This document shows, in pieces, positions 34,389 through 43,782 of a stretch of 49,454 nucleotides of DNA; the stretch's first letter is position 1; each line of letters starts with the position of its first letter. The translations under genes and the position numbers were made by a program. The notes beneath the pieces are model-generated. The model saw only the letters and a program-made list of their open reading frames with translations. It had not been told where the DNA came from and searched no databases. The stretch covers positions 149,433-198,886 of the forward strand of contig NZ_SZNH01000004.1 in NCBI RefSeq assembly GCF_005869855.1, in the 5' to 3' direction. This DNA comes from Nostoc sp. PA-18-2419 (GTDB lineage: Bacteria > Cyanobacteriota > Cyanobacteriia > Cyanobacteriales > Nostocaceae).

Positions 34389-35981
34389 ATGTCAGATAGG
34401 CAAGAACAAATTTCACAAGTGGTAGTAACTGCTGAGCAAATGCGCGATATTGAAGCGCGAATCTTTGCAGCAGGAATGCCTGTAGTAGCTTTAATGGAAA
34501 AGGTGGCGGGATTAATTGCCCGTCGCATTCAAAATATTTACCCAAACCCCCCAAAAAAGCAAGAATTTACTCCCTCACCCTCCTCAAATCTCCGTGTCGG
34601 CATTCTCGTCGGCCCCGGTCATAATGGGGGAGATGCTTTGGTAGTAGCGCGTGAATTACATTTTCACGGTTATCAAATTTGGATTTATTCTCCTTTCTCT
34701 AAGCTTAAGGAATTAACTTCCCAACACTTGCAGTATGCTCAGAGTTTGGGCATTCGAGTTTATCAAGAGATTGAGCAATTGCCAGATTCGGATTTATTGA
34801 TTGATGGATTGTTTGGATTTGGTTTAGAAAAAAACCTCACCGATCCCATCGCCTCTGCAATCAATCGGCTAAATGAATTGTCTGTGCCAATTTTGAGTAT
34901 CGATTTACCTTCGGGGTTGCACACCGACACAGGCGAAGTATTGGGAACTGCGATTCGGGCGACTCAGACGTTTTGCTTGGGTGTATGGAAGTTGGCTTTC
35001 TTGCAAGACCAGGCGCTAGAATATCTCGGCAAAGCTGAATTAATCGATTTTGATATTCCTTTGGCTGATGTACAAGCTGTTGTGGGAGATGTACCCAGAA
35101 TTAAACGCATTACACCAAAAACCGCACTTTCAACTCTACCTTTACCCCGTCCATTAGTTACCCACAAATATAAGGAAGGACATTTACTACTGATTTGTGG
35201 TTCGCGGCGCTATGCAGGTGGAGCAATTTTAAGTGGTTTGGGTGCGCGGGGTAGTGGTGTAGGGATGCTTTCGGTTGCTGTACCAGAATCGCTGAAATCT
35301 CTTTTGGTGTCCCATTTGCCAGAAGCGCTGATTGTCGGTTGTCCAGAAACAGAAACCGGAGCAATTGCCCAATTGCAACTACCTGCAAAAACGAATCTGA
35401 GTTCCTTTAGTGCGATCGCTTGTGGCCCGGGTTTAACAACAGATGCCACTCCAATTGTACAAGAGGTGATAGAAAGCGATGTTCCTTTGGTTCTCGATGC
35501 CGATGGTTTAAATATACTCGCCCAAATCGGAACTATCCCCACTTTAGAAAAACGCCAAGCAGTAACCATACTTACACCCCACGCAGGTGAATTCCAGCGA
35601 TTATTTCCACAGCTTGCCGATGCGAAACGCGATCGCCTCAAAGCAGTACGAGAAGGAGCAGCCCAAAGTGGGGCAGTAATATTGTTAAAAGGTGCAAGAA
35701 CTGCCATAGCCAATGCCCAAAACGAAGTTTGGATTGTTGGAGAAAGTACACCAGCTCTAGCACGTGGCGGTAGTGGTGACGTGTTAACTGGACTACTAAG
35801 TGGATTGCTCGCACAAGCGGTGACTAAACAGATTCCAGTAGAAGATATTGCTGCAACTGCTGCTTGGTGGCATTCCCAAGCAGGTATTTTAGCAGCCGAA
35901 GAGCGTACCGAATTAGGTGTAGATGCGTTTACATTGACACAATATTTAATAAGATGTCTCAGTAATTATTACCGCTTTTAA
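34389..35981 (+). CDS. nnr: bifunctional NAD(P)H-hydrate epimerase/dehydratase
   Basis: 530 residues. The N-terminal YjeF_N domain (about 10-225) has GPGHNGGDALVVAR at 75-88 and DLLIDGLFGFG; the C-terminal carbohydrate-kinase-like domain (about 240-520) has TPHAGEFQRL and RGGSGDVLTGLLSG with Asp464. The enzyme repairs damaged NADHX and NADPHX, epimerising the R form and dehydrating the S form with ADP or ATP. The fused form is usual in bacteria. The start codon is directly preceded by heptamer repeats. Confidence 0.96.
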   Translation: MSDRQEQISQVVVTAEQMRDIEARIFAAGMPVVALMEKVAGLIARRIQNIYPNPPKKQEFTPSPSSNLRVGILVGPGHNGGDALVVARELHFHGYQIWIYSPFSKLKELTSQHLQYAQSLGIRVYQEIEQLPDSDLLIDGLFGFGLEKNLTDPIASAINRLNELSVPILSIDLPSGLHTDTGEVLGTAIRATQTFCLGVWKLAFLQDQALEYLGKAELIDFDIPLADVQAVVGDVPRIKRITPKTALSTLPLPRPLVTHKYKEGHLLLICGSRRYAGGAILSGLGARGSGVGMLSVAVPESLKSLLVSHLPEALIVGCPETETGAIAQLQLPAKTNLSSFSAIACGPGLTTDATPIVQEVIESDVPLVLDADGLNILAQIGTIPTLEKRQAVTILTPHAGEFQRLFPQLADAKRDRLKAVREGAAQSGAVILLKGARTAIANAQNEVWIVGESTPALARGGSGDVLTGLLSGLLAQAVTKQIPVEDIAATAAWWHSQAGILAAEERTELGVDAFTLTQYLIRCLSNYYRF

Positions 35982-36572
35982 ATAAGGCGATCGCTTTAGT
36001 TAAAATTTGAGACAGAGAATTAGAGATTAAATTCTCTTGATGGCTATAACTGTTAACTATATCGTGAAGATGGATAAGGTTGATTTGAATAAGTACTCAA
36101 GCATATTGTATTCTCAAAATGCTTAATTAGTTTTTAATTTCAGTAGATTTAATAAGCTAAAATGTATATTTTTTTAAGCTGATTATAATAATTCACTTAC
36201 TTATAACAATTATCATTCGTTTGATGGCAAAAGCTATTGGATACTTGGCAAAATAATTTACCAGATCAACAATATCACTAAATTTTAGTGTAAATAATAT
36301 ACTTACTTTTCAGTACAAAAGATATTTTCTTAGTCATTGACTAAAGACAAAATCCCCGATTTCTTAAATAAATCGGAGATTCAAAGGTTTTTTATAACTT
36401 TAGTTATATTTCTACTGATTATCTTTAGTATTAAATTTTAATTTTGGCGTTATAGAGTATGAACTATACACTAAGAAATATCTCTATTTAATTCAGCCGC
36501 CAGCAAGAGGAGATTCAATACAATATTTTTTAAAGTAGTCAATAAACACTCTAAATAACTTGGAAATAGCAT
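35982..36572. other. spacer with a near-perfect hairpin
   Basis: No gene. AT-rich. At 36351-36381 AATCCCCGATTT and AAATCGGAGATT can pair with one mismatch around seven bases. The ribosome site before 36573 is weak (TTGGAAATAGC). Confidence 0.6.
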
Positions 36573-37412
36573 ATGCCTCTTCACAAACTTGAACAATTTG
36601 ACCCAAATTATCGAGAAACTTTTGGTGGAGATGAAGTTAAAGCACTTGATGTTTATACTGAGGGAGGAGAGAGAGTCGGTTTAGTTGTTGATGTTTTAGT
36701 TGATGATGATGGTCGTTTTCGGTATTTAATTATTGACACCAATGTAGATTCTGTTAATAAAAAAATATTACTACCAGTTGGTCTTTCCCAGATTAATTAT
36801 TCATCAAGACGCGTTTATCTCAATGAGCTAAGTAGAGACCAAATTGAAAGATTACCTGAGTATCAAGAAATAGGAAACGTTGATAACGATTACGAAGAAA
36901 AAGTACGTAGCGTATTTCGTTCTTCAACCGATGGCGTTACAGATAACAAAACATACAATTACCAGAAAGAACCAGCTTTATACGAGTTAAATGATCAATA
37001 TCATCAAACTTTTAGACTTTATGAAGAACGATTAATTGCTAATAAGCATCGGATCAAAACTGGAGAAGTTGCTCTTGGTAAGCATATTGAAACAGAAACC
37101 GCACGTGTTACAGTACCTATTCAAAAAGAACGAATTTTAATTGAGCGAGTTCTACCAACACAAATAGGAACTGTTGTAAATACTAATGAACTTAAGTTTC
37201 AAGAGGGAGAGGTAGCACGTATAGAAGTCTACGAAGAAACACCTGAAATACGTAAAGAAGCCTTTGTGCGTGAAGAAGTGAGAGTTAAGAAAGTAGTAGA
37301 ACAGGACATTGTAGAAGCACAAGATACTGTTCGGCGAGAAGAGTTAAATGTCGATACTGCTGGAGAACTGCATGTGCAACAAACTAATACTACTAGAGAT
37401 GAAACTGTTTAA
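36573..37412 (+). CDS. PRC-barrel/DUF2382 stress protein, copy 1
   Basis: 279 residues. A PRC-barrel (about 15-85; VKALDVYTEGGERVGLVVDVLVDDDGRFRYL) is followed by a linker and a DUF2382 domain (about 138-255) with RLYEERLIANKHRIKTGEV, the segment TARVTVPIQKERILIERV and EVYEETPEIRKEAFVREEVRVKK. The family is common in cyanobacteria and linked to general stress and desiccation; a direct function is not known. It is highly charged and soluble. It opens a run of three paralogues in the same orientation, each separated by its own spacer. Confidence 0.9.
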   Translation: MPLHKLEQFDPNYRETFGGDEVKALDVYTEGGERVGLVVDVLVDDDGRFRYLIIDTNVDSVNKKILLPVGLSQINYSSRRVYLNELSRDQIERLPEYQEIGNVDNDYEEKVRSVFRSSTDGVTDNKTYNYQKEPALYELNDQYHQTFRLYEERLIANKHRIKTGEVALGKHIETETARVTVPIQKERILIERVLPTQIGTVVNTNELKFQEGEVARIEVYEETPEIRKEAFVREEVRVKKVVEQDIVEAQDTVRREELNVDTAGELHVQQTNTTRDETV

Positions 37413-37907
37413 AATTGAACAGTTATCAGTTAAAAAGAGATTTGCCAACTGTTAACTGTATTGTGATGTAAGTAGTGGGTTAATAGAGTCAGATAGATTT
37501 ATATCCATAATTCATGCAGGCACAGTTAATTTTTATCTCTGCCTGTATTTTAATGTTTATAAGAAAAATTAAAAATAATATAAGATTCTTATTTTATTTT
37601 TAAATAGAATTAGGTACTGTAGGGTGTGTTAGGACAAAATCCGCAAAGCACGATTATCAAGAATTTGATGCCCTACTAAAAGGCGTGAACACAACGCCAA
37701 TCTAGTAAAGTCGGCAAACCTGCTGTTACAAGGCTGGCTCCCTACCTATGTTTTCACGCAATCAAATAGTAGCCCTCTATAAAAAATAGCTATAACTTTT
37801 GATAATTGACTTTTAATTAAAGTTCTTTCGACAGAAGGAGGTAAATTAAGTATAAAAATGTTTAACCTATTAATAAGGAAATGTAAATTAAATTTTTGAG
37901 GTATCAA
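37413..37907. other. spacer between the DUF2382 paralogues
   Basis: No gene. It holds a repeat-like stretch at 37620-37770 (GTAGGGTGTGTTAGGACAAA and later AGTAGCCCTCTATA) and, before the next start, GAGG seven bases upstream of ATG 37908. Confidence 0.5.
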
Positions 37908-38789
37908 ATGGTTCTTTATAAATTAGAAGATTTTGAACCTAGCTATCGTGATAGCTTTGAAGGTCGTGATATTAAGGGACTTGGGGTCTATACACAAGGA
38001 ACTGATGAAAAAGTTGGCACTGTCAACGATGTTTTAGTTGATGAAGAAGGGCATTTCCGCTATCTAGTTGTTGACTTGGGCTTTTGGATTTTTGGTAAAA
38101 AAGTACTACTACCAATTGGTCGTGCCAATGTTGATTATAATGCTGATCGCGTCTATACCATTGGCTTAACTAGAGAACAAGCAGAAGATTTACCTGAATT
38201 CGATGAACGCCAAGCGCTTGACTACGACTATGAAGAACGGGTGCGTGGAATATATCGTCGCCCGGAAAACTATACCCGCTCTCTAGAAGCGTCAGCACCA
38301 CTAGATACAACACCAGTAGATACAAGCTATACAACTCCTAATTACAACCGTGATAGTTACACATACGAAAATGAGCCATCTTTATACAATATAAATGAGC
38401 AAGACCATCAAACTTTAAGATTGTATGAAGAAAGACTAATTGCTAGCAAACAACGCCGCAAAACTGGAGAAGTAACAATCGGTAAACGTGTTGAAACTGA
38501 CACTGCACGAGTCGCAGTTCCAATAGAAAAAGAGCGAGTTGTGATTGAGCGTGTAACTCCTGCTGATGCAGGTACACCTGTTTCTGCACGTGAAGCAAAC
38601 TTCCGTGAAGGTAATGTTGCTCGCGTGGAACTCTATGAAGAAACTCCTGATATTCGCAAAGAAGCAGTTTTGCGCGAAGAAGTCAGAGTTAGAAAAGTGG
38701 TAGACCATGACACAGTTGAAGCTCAAGAAACTGTACGTCGTGAAGAGTTAGAAGTGAATGCTCCTAATCTTCCGGTTGAAGAACTCTAA
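37908..38789 (+). CDS. PRC-barrel/DUF2382 stress protein, copy 2
   Basis: 293 residues from ATG 37908 (GAGG seven bases upstream). Same architecture as copy 1: PRC barrel (DIKGLGVYTQGTDEKVGTVND, FRYLVVDLGFWIFGKKVLLP), a Thr/Tyr-rich linker (about 118-155), and DUF2382 (LYEERLIASKQRRKTGEV, TARVAVPIEKERVVIERV, RVELYEETPDIRKEAV). It is close to copy 1 in both domains, so they arose by duplication. The C-terminal VNAPNLPVEEL is short and acidic. Confidence 0.9.
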   Translation: MVLYKLEDFEPSYRDSFEGRDIKGLGVYTQGTDEKVGTVNDVLVDEEGHFRYLVVDLGFWIFGKKVLLPIGRANVDYNADRVYTIGLTREQAEDLPEFDERQALDYDYEERVRGIYRRPENYTRSLEASAPLDTTPVDTSYTTPNYNRDSYTYENEPSLYNINEQDHQTLRLYEERLIASKQRRKTGEVTIGKRVETDTARVAVPIEKERVVIERVTPADAGTPVSAREANFREGNVARVELYEETPDIRKEAVLREEVRVRKVVDHDTVEAQETVRREELEVNAPNLPVEEL

Positions 38790-38931
38790 CTAATTCCTAA
38801 TATTTGCCTTCGGAGCTCGGCACACTCCGGGAACAGGGACTAGGGATAAAAATTAAAAATACTCTTTGACAATCTCTAGTCTCTTTTACAACAAAGCAGT
38901 TGATAAATTTTGCATATTGAATAGCTATCCG

Positions 38932-39852
38932 ATGGCAAACAATACTGGGCAGAAAAACTCGAATAGTCGCACTCACAACTTACTGGCAAGTTTAAAAAAT
39001 AAGGTAAATAATTTTGTTGTATTTGATAGTCAAGGTGAGCTAGTAGGAAAGGTTCAGGATTTAATTGTAGATGCTGATCATCGGCTAAACTTAGTTATCT
39101 CTAACCAGGTGAATCAACAAATTAGAGAATCGGGTCACCATTTAGCCCAGAAACATGCTTCTTTATTCCAAGTGCAGAGCCAGAGAATCAAAAAAATTGA
39201 CAACCCAACTAAATCTGTTTTTATAGACTTAGAACAATCACAAATAGAATATATGCCTGAATATATAGAAGAAACACCAGGCGATGTCTACGATGAGATG
39301 CGCTTACGCAAACCTTTAGAAATATCAGAAAACTCAACTAAACAACTAGCTTTTAATCAAACTACAAATAACTCTATTGAGCCAGTAAATTTAGAAGACG
39401 TTAGTGAAGAAAAGATTATTCGTTTACTAGAAGAACGACTAGTTGTTGAAAGCAGGAAGCGGAAAATTGGTGAAGTAATTGTTCGCAAAGAAATCGAAAC
39501 CAGGATGGTACAAGTTCCTGTCCGCCGTGAGAAATTGATTGTCGAACAAGTCAGCCCCGAATACAAGCAACTCGCAGAAATTGACTTAAGTCAAGGAGAA
39601 ATTTCTGGACTTGAGTTGAGTGAAGTAGAACTAGAAAGACTTGAAGCTACACATTTCAATAATGGTTTAACAGTTAGTGGCGAATTTGCTTCACCTAAGA
39701 TTGCTAGTTTATTATTGAATGCGATCGCTCTAGAGCAGAATCATGGATCTAAGCAGGTGCGAATCACAATAACTGTTGAAGATGAATCACATCAGAAAAA
39801 ATACCAGGAGTGGTTTGACCGCTGTTCTAAAGGTCAGCAAATAAAATCTTAA
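38932..39852 (+). CDS. DUF2382 protein, diverged copy 3
   Basis: 306 residues from ATG 38932; an upstream in-frame start at 38866 would add residues unlike the family. The N-terminal part (FVVFDSQGELVGKVQDLIVD) is a diverged PRC-like region and the DUF2382 core is LLEERLVVESRKRKIGEVIV followed by TRMVQVPVRREKLIVEQV. About 65 extra residues at the C-terminus (LNAIALEQNHGSKQVRITIT) are not in the other copies. It is the most diverged of the three, and a clear terminator follows. Confidence 0.88.
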   Translation: MANNTGQKNSNSRTHNLLASLKNKVNNFVVFDSQGELVGKVQDLIVDADHRLNLVISNQVNQQIRESGHHLAQKHASLFQVQSQRIKKIDNPTKSVFIDLEQSQIEYMPEYIEETPGDVYDEMRLRKPLEISENSTKQLAFNQTTNNSIEPVNLEDVSEEKIIRLLEERLVVESRKRKIGEVIVRKEIETRMVQVPVRREKLIVEQVSPEYKQLAEIDLSQGEISGLELSEVELERLEATHFNNGLTVSGEFASPKIASLLLNAIALEQNHGSKQVRITITVEDESHQKKYQEWFDRCSKGQQIKS

Positions 39853-39879
39853 AAATAAGTTTCTAGCAGATAAATCATT

Positions 39880-39908
39880 AGGGTGAGCATTGCACGCCCT
39901 ATTTTTTT
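39880..39908 (+). terminator. Rho-independent terminator after DUF2382 copy 3
   Basis: AGGGTG and CGCCCT pair (one wobble) around GAGCATTGCA, followed by seven Ts, 28 bases past the stop codon. Confidence 0.75.
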
Positions 39909-40013
39909 GTAAATAATTTAAGTGGGGTATGTGAGATTAAAGATATAAATCACTCTACTTATTAAATAGAATTATGAAGCTTTATTAGCTTTTATTGGCA
40001 GAGTTTGTGGGAA

Positions 40014-40536
40014 TCAGAAGATTGTAATTAACAAAGCTACAAATGCGATCGCACCGGAAACTATAAATCCAAATCCCAAAGAAATCTGCTGTGCTAACAA
40101 GCTAGTGACTGGGCCGAGTACAAAGCCTAATTTTATATGGTACTCCATAAATTCCAAAGCCTTAGAACTTTTCAGGAATGGTAATATCTGAAATAATCGC
40201 TTGAGCTACCGAAGTATTTTTGCCGACGATCCCATCTCAAAGTCGAGCAATAAAAAGAATTACTGCTGTTGTAGTACTTCCAGCTATCAAGTTAGCGATT
40301 GCAGTTTTGTCTAAACTGGTGATTAGTAAAAGTTTGTGTCCAAAGCGATCCGATAATTTAGCAATCACCGAGGTCGTCAAAAACCCAGCTATAGAGTAAA
40401 TCGAAAATAACAAACTTGTCTGAAAATCGCTCAGGTCAAATTATTTGCCATAAAGATAGATAATGGGAATTAAAACTGTAAAACTGGGGGAATTAATAAA
40501 GGCAATTAGAGCGGTAATCCAGAAATTTCGATTCAT
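40014..40536 (-). pseudogene. MFS transporter pseudogene (N-terminal half)
   Basis: On the minus strand from ATG 40534-40536 the frame reads MNRNFWITALIAFINSPSF, then YLYGK, stop (TAA), FDLSDFQTSLLFSIYSIAGF, LSDRFGHKLLLIT (the MFS loop-2 motif), FIARL, stop (TGA), DGIVGKNTSVAQAIISDIT. After EKF a further stop and a frame change follow, and the reading resumes as LGFVLGPVTSLLAQQISLGF and VSGAIAFVALLITIF. The first two stops fit CAA to TAA and CGA to TGA changes. About 170 residues are represented and the C-terminal half is missing. The gene has clearly decayed from a drug or sugar exporter of the major facilitator family. Confidence 0.9.
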
Positions 40537-40621
40537 CACTCGCAAGTTGTGACTTTGCAACTAAACTTTACTTTTCAACCCTAGTCATACTATTTACTTG
40601 TCGTTCTTTCGGCTACCCCAG

Positions 40622-41545
40622 ATGAAATTTCGAGTGAAGCGACTTTTACGCAAGCAGCAACGACGTTTGCTTCCACGTATTCACATTCAAGTTCGAGATG
40701 GAAAGTTTGAGATTATGGGTATGGGTGTGTGGTATTCCTACTGGCGCGAACCCTACCATCTGCTGCTAACAATTCCCTGGACTGGCTTTTTAATACTGAT
40801 TTTTTTGTTCTATGTAACTATTAATGCTTTGTTCGCCCTATTTTACTTGGTAGGAGGAGATTGTATTGCCAACGCCCGCCCCGGCTCTTTTTTAGATGTT
40901 TTTTTCTTTAGCGTCCAAACCTTAGCATCCATCGGCTACGGTGCGATGTATCCTAAAACAACTTACGCCAACATCATTGTTACCATTGAAGCGATGATGG
41001 GTTTAGTTGGAATTGCTTTGATGACCGGACTTGCATTTGCCCGATTCTCTCGACCGACTGCCCGTGTGATATTTAGCCGTGTAGCAGTAATTACAGCTCA
41101 TGATGCCAAACCGACTTTGATGTTTCGCACCGCTAATCAGCGCCGCAACATGATTTTGGAAGCGCAGATGCGAGTATATTTAATGCGCGATGAAATCACA
41201 GCAGAAGGTCTGTTTATGCGTCGAATCTATGATTTGCAACTGCTGCGGAACCAAACACCTAGCTTTTCCTTAAGCTGGTCAGTGGTACACGTGATTGATG
41301 AATTTAGTCCTTTATATGGGATGACAGCAGAATCGCTAATCCAGACAAATTCTATGCTGATGATTTCTTTGAGTGGCATTGATGAAACAGTTGCACAAAT
41401 AGTCAATGCCCGTCATAGTTATAGTGCTAAGGAAATTTTGTGGAACAATCGCTTTGTCGATATCTTCCACGAAACACCGGATGGACATCGTTACATCGAC
41501 TATAATGGCTTTCACGATGTCTTGCCTTTAGATGAAATCAGGTAA
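40622..41545 (+). CDS. KirBac-type inward-rectifier potassium channel
   Basis: 307 residues from ATG 40622 (a TTG at 40598 would add eight). Two membrane spans (about 48-75 and 120-145) surround the pore with the filter TLASIGYGAMYP at residues 100-111, and the C-terminal IRK-type cytoplasmic domain covers about 150-300 (TLMFRTANQRRNMILEAQMRVY, WSVVHVIDEFSPLYGM). It moves potassium across the inner membrane as a tetramer. The first 25 residues are very basic (KRLLRKQQRRLLPR). The MFS pseudogene ends shortly upstream. Confidence 0.95.
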   Translation: MKFRVKRLLRKQQRRLLPRIHIQVRDGKFEIMGMGVWYSYWREPYHLLLTIPWTGFLILIFLFYVTINALFALFYLVGGDCIANARPGSFLDVFFFSVQTLASIGYGAMYPKTTYANIIVTIEAMMGLVGIALMTGLAFARFSRPTARVIFSRVAVITAHDAKPTLMFRTANQRRNMILEAQMRVYLMRDEITAEGLFMRRIYDLQLLRNQTPSFSLSWSVVHVIDEFSPLYGMTAESLIQTNSMLMISLSGIDETVAQIVNARHSYSAKEILWNNRFVDIFHETPDGHRYIDYNGFHDVLPLDEIR

Positions 41546-41725
41546 GAATTCAGAATTAAAAAGATTTTCATACCCAAGCTTAAGTAAGTCGGCGCTAATA
41601 TTTCAAGCTATATTAAGAAACTTAAATCTCGGGTGGGTTACTGCTGAGGGTAGGACATCATCAACAATTCCAGGTGCGTCCTACCTCTGTGTAAATTTAT
41701 CCAGATGTAGCACTCTTTTTACTTT

Positions 41726-41920
41726 TTAGCTGGAAGTCTCATTAGTTGGTGGTTGTGAGGGCTTAACCACAACCCGACCATTTTCAACCACAGTAGAATT
41801 TTTACCAGTATTCTGGCTGTAGTTAGCTGGCATGTCCCGGCACTGCTTTTGGTGGGAGATATTTTGCTCTTGTTGTTGAGCGAGGACGACAACACAAGAG
41901 GAACAGCAAGGGAAAGACAT
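41726..41920 (-). CDS. possible small Cys-containing protein
   Basis: 64 residues: SFPCCSSCVVVLAQQQEQ at the start and GRVVVKPSQPP near the end. The composition looks protein-like, but no ribosome site is seen and I do not recognise it. The surrounding 41546-42093 otherwise holds a repeat (GGTGCGTCCTACCTCTG at 41673) and no other gene. Confidence 0.3.
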   Translation of the reverse strand: MSFPCCSSCVVVLAQQQEQNISHQKQCRDMPANYSQNTGKNSTVVENGRVVVKPSQPPTNETSS

Positions 41921-42093
41921 AAAAAAGTATTTTGATCTCTATAATCTATTATCGCCTTATTAAATACCGTTTGGCTAAAGAATTTACTGCTAATAGCGAT
42001 TTTAACTGGGTAGAATACAGATGATTGTAGGGAGTCACAGTTGTGCGTGCTTACAATGCTTGTTTGACAGGGGTTAGACAGTGGGTTTTTCTA

Positions 42094-43782
42094 ATGAAAA
42101 AATTTTGGCGATACCTGGGTTTAAGTTTCGTATCTACATTTTTGACTGCTACTCCGGGATTAGCAGCCGATCGCATTAGCTTTTATTACCCTCCCTTCGG
42201 TGAATTCTCTTTGTCTGTGGACTCGCTGGAAACTTTTGCTAAAGAAGGCAAAATCGATCAAGATTTTTCCTTTTATGCCAGCCGCGCCACTCCCGAACAA
42301 CTCGCCCAACTGCGGGATCTACTCCAGCAGCGCTTCAATATCAGTCCCACTTTAGTATCTCAGGTTACCTATTCACCTATAGGTGAAGAGGTGATACAAC
42401 GTATAGGAGAATTACTCCAAACTGAATCTCGACAAAATGGTTTCTATGCTATACGTGGAGCTTTGATTATAGCTGCTGCCGATCCACAAGGCTTAACAGT
42501 TGTGAATTTGCTGCGGAGATTTCCCAGCAATACTATCAGGCTGAATTATACAGAGGGGCTAAGCATAGTCGATAACTTGTCACAACTGTTGAAAAAAAAG
42601 GATGAAGTTGTAGCTTATCTGCAAAAAGAAGCGACCGCAGCCGCAGCCAATTCAACCGTTAATTTTTCACAACTACCTGATTTGCGATCAGCAGGAAAAT
42701 TTCCTTGGCAGAAAAAAACCCTGGAACTAAATGACTATTCTCGCAATCGCCGTCTCCCAGTAGATATCTATTTACCTGAAGGTAATTCACAAACCCCAGC
42801 AAAACCCCCGTATCCGTTGATTGTAATTTCTCATGGTCTGGCTTCTGATCGCTCTAGCTTTGCTTACCTAGCTCAACATCTGACATCCTATGGTTTTGCC
42901 GTTGCAGTACTGGAACACCCTGGTAGTAATGCCGAACGCTTTCAGCTATACTTTGCTGGTTTAGCAGGGCCACCAGACCCAGCAGAATTTATCAACCGAC
43001 CTTTGGATATCAAATTTTTACTCAATGAACTTGAGCGTTTGGACAAATCCGATCCCTCGCTCCAGGGAAAACTTAATTTTCAGCAAATTGGGGCGATCGG
43101 TCAGTCCTTTGGTGGTTATACTGTTTTAACTCTCGCAGGAGCAACGATTAACTTTAATCAACTCTACCGAGACTGTAATCCTAACAATTCATACTTTAAT
43201 TTGTCGCTGTTGTTGCAGTGTCAAGCAATTAAGTTATCTCCAAAAAATTACCAACTCAAAGACGATCGCATCAAGGCGATTATGGCGATTAATCCTATTG
43301 ATAGCTCGATTTTGGGTCAAGGGAGCATCAGTCAAATCAAAATTCCCGTAATGTTGGTAGCTGGTAGCCAAGATATTTTTGCCCCACCTGTATTTGAGCA
43401 GATTCGCCCTTTCACCTGGCTAACTGACTCCAATAAATATCTCGCTTTGATCGAAAACGCCACTCACTTTTCAGCGATCGCCGAACCTACTCCTGGGAAT
43501 AGTGTATTACCTGTGCCGCCTGCTTTAATAGGCCCCAATCCTGCTCCTGTTTATTCCTATCTCAACGCCTTAAGCGTAGCTTTTTTAGAAACCAATCTCC
43601 TCAACCACCCCGAATACGGCTCTTATTTGCAGCCATCTTACGCCCAATTTATTAGTCAAGAGTCTTTAAAGCTCAGTCTTTTACAGTCTTTGACACAAAA
43701 TCAATTCAGTCAAGTCTGGAATGGGGTAATTCCTGAGTCAGTCAGACCTTCAAATCCTCAACCTACCCCTACACCACCTTAG
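42094..43782 (+). CDS. secreted DUF1400/alpha-beta hydrolase
   Basis: 562 residues from ATG 42094 (a GTG at 42043 is possible). The signal peptide ends near TATPGLAADRI (residue 25). A DUF1400 domain covers about 25-160 (ADRISFYYPPFGEFSLSVDS), then an alpha/beta hydrolase domain (about 215-520) with LIVISHGLASDRSSFAYLA, nucleophile motif GQSFGGYT, and a late Asp (AGSQDIFAPP) and His (IENATHFSAI) completing a plausible triad. This cyanobacterial family is annotated as a lipase or chlorophyllase-like dienelactone hydrolase; the substrate is unknown. The last 12 residues are Pro and Thr rich. Confidence 0.92.
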   Translation: MKKFWRYLGLSFVSTFLTATPGLAADRISFYYPPFGEFSLSVDSLETFAKEGKIDQDFSFYASRATPEQLAQLRDLLQQRFNISPTLVSQVTYSPIGEEVIQRIGELLQTESRQNGFYAIRGALIIAAADPQGLTVVNLLRRFPSNTIRLNYTEGLSIVDNLSQLLKKKDEVVAYLQKEATAAAANSTVNFSQLPDLRSAGKFPWQKKTLELNDYSRNRRLPVDIYLPEGNSQTPAKPPYPLIVISHGLASDRSSFAYLAQHLTSYGFAVAVLEHPGSNAERFQLYFAGLAGPPDPAEFINRPLDIKFLLNELERLDKSDPSLQGKLNFQQIGAIGQSFGGYTVLTLAGATINFNQLYRDCNPNNSYFNLSLLLQCQAIKLSPKNYQLKDDRIKAIMAINPIDSSILGQGSISQIKIPVMLVAGSQDIFAPPVFEQIRPFTWLTDSNKYLALIENATHFSAIAEPTPGNSVLPVPPALIGPNPAPVYSYLNALSVAFLETNLLNHPEYGSYLQPSYAQFISQESLKLSLLQSLTQNQFSQVWNGVIPESVRPSNPQPTPTPP

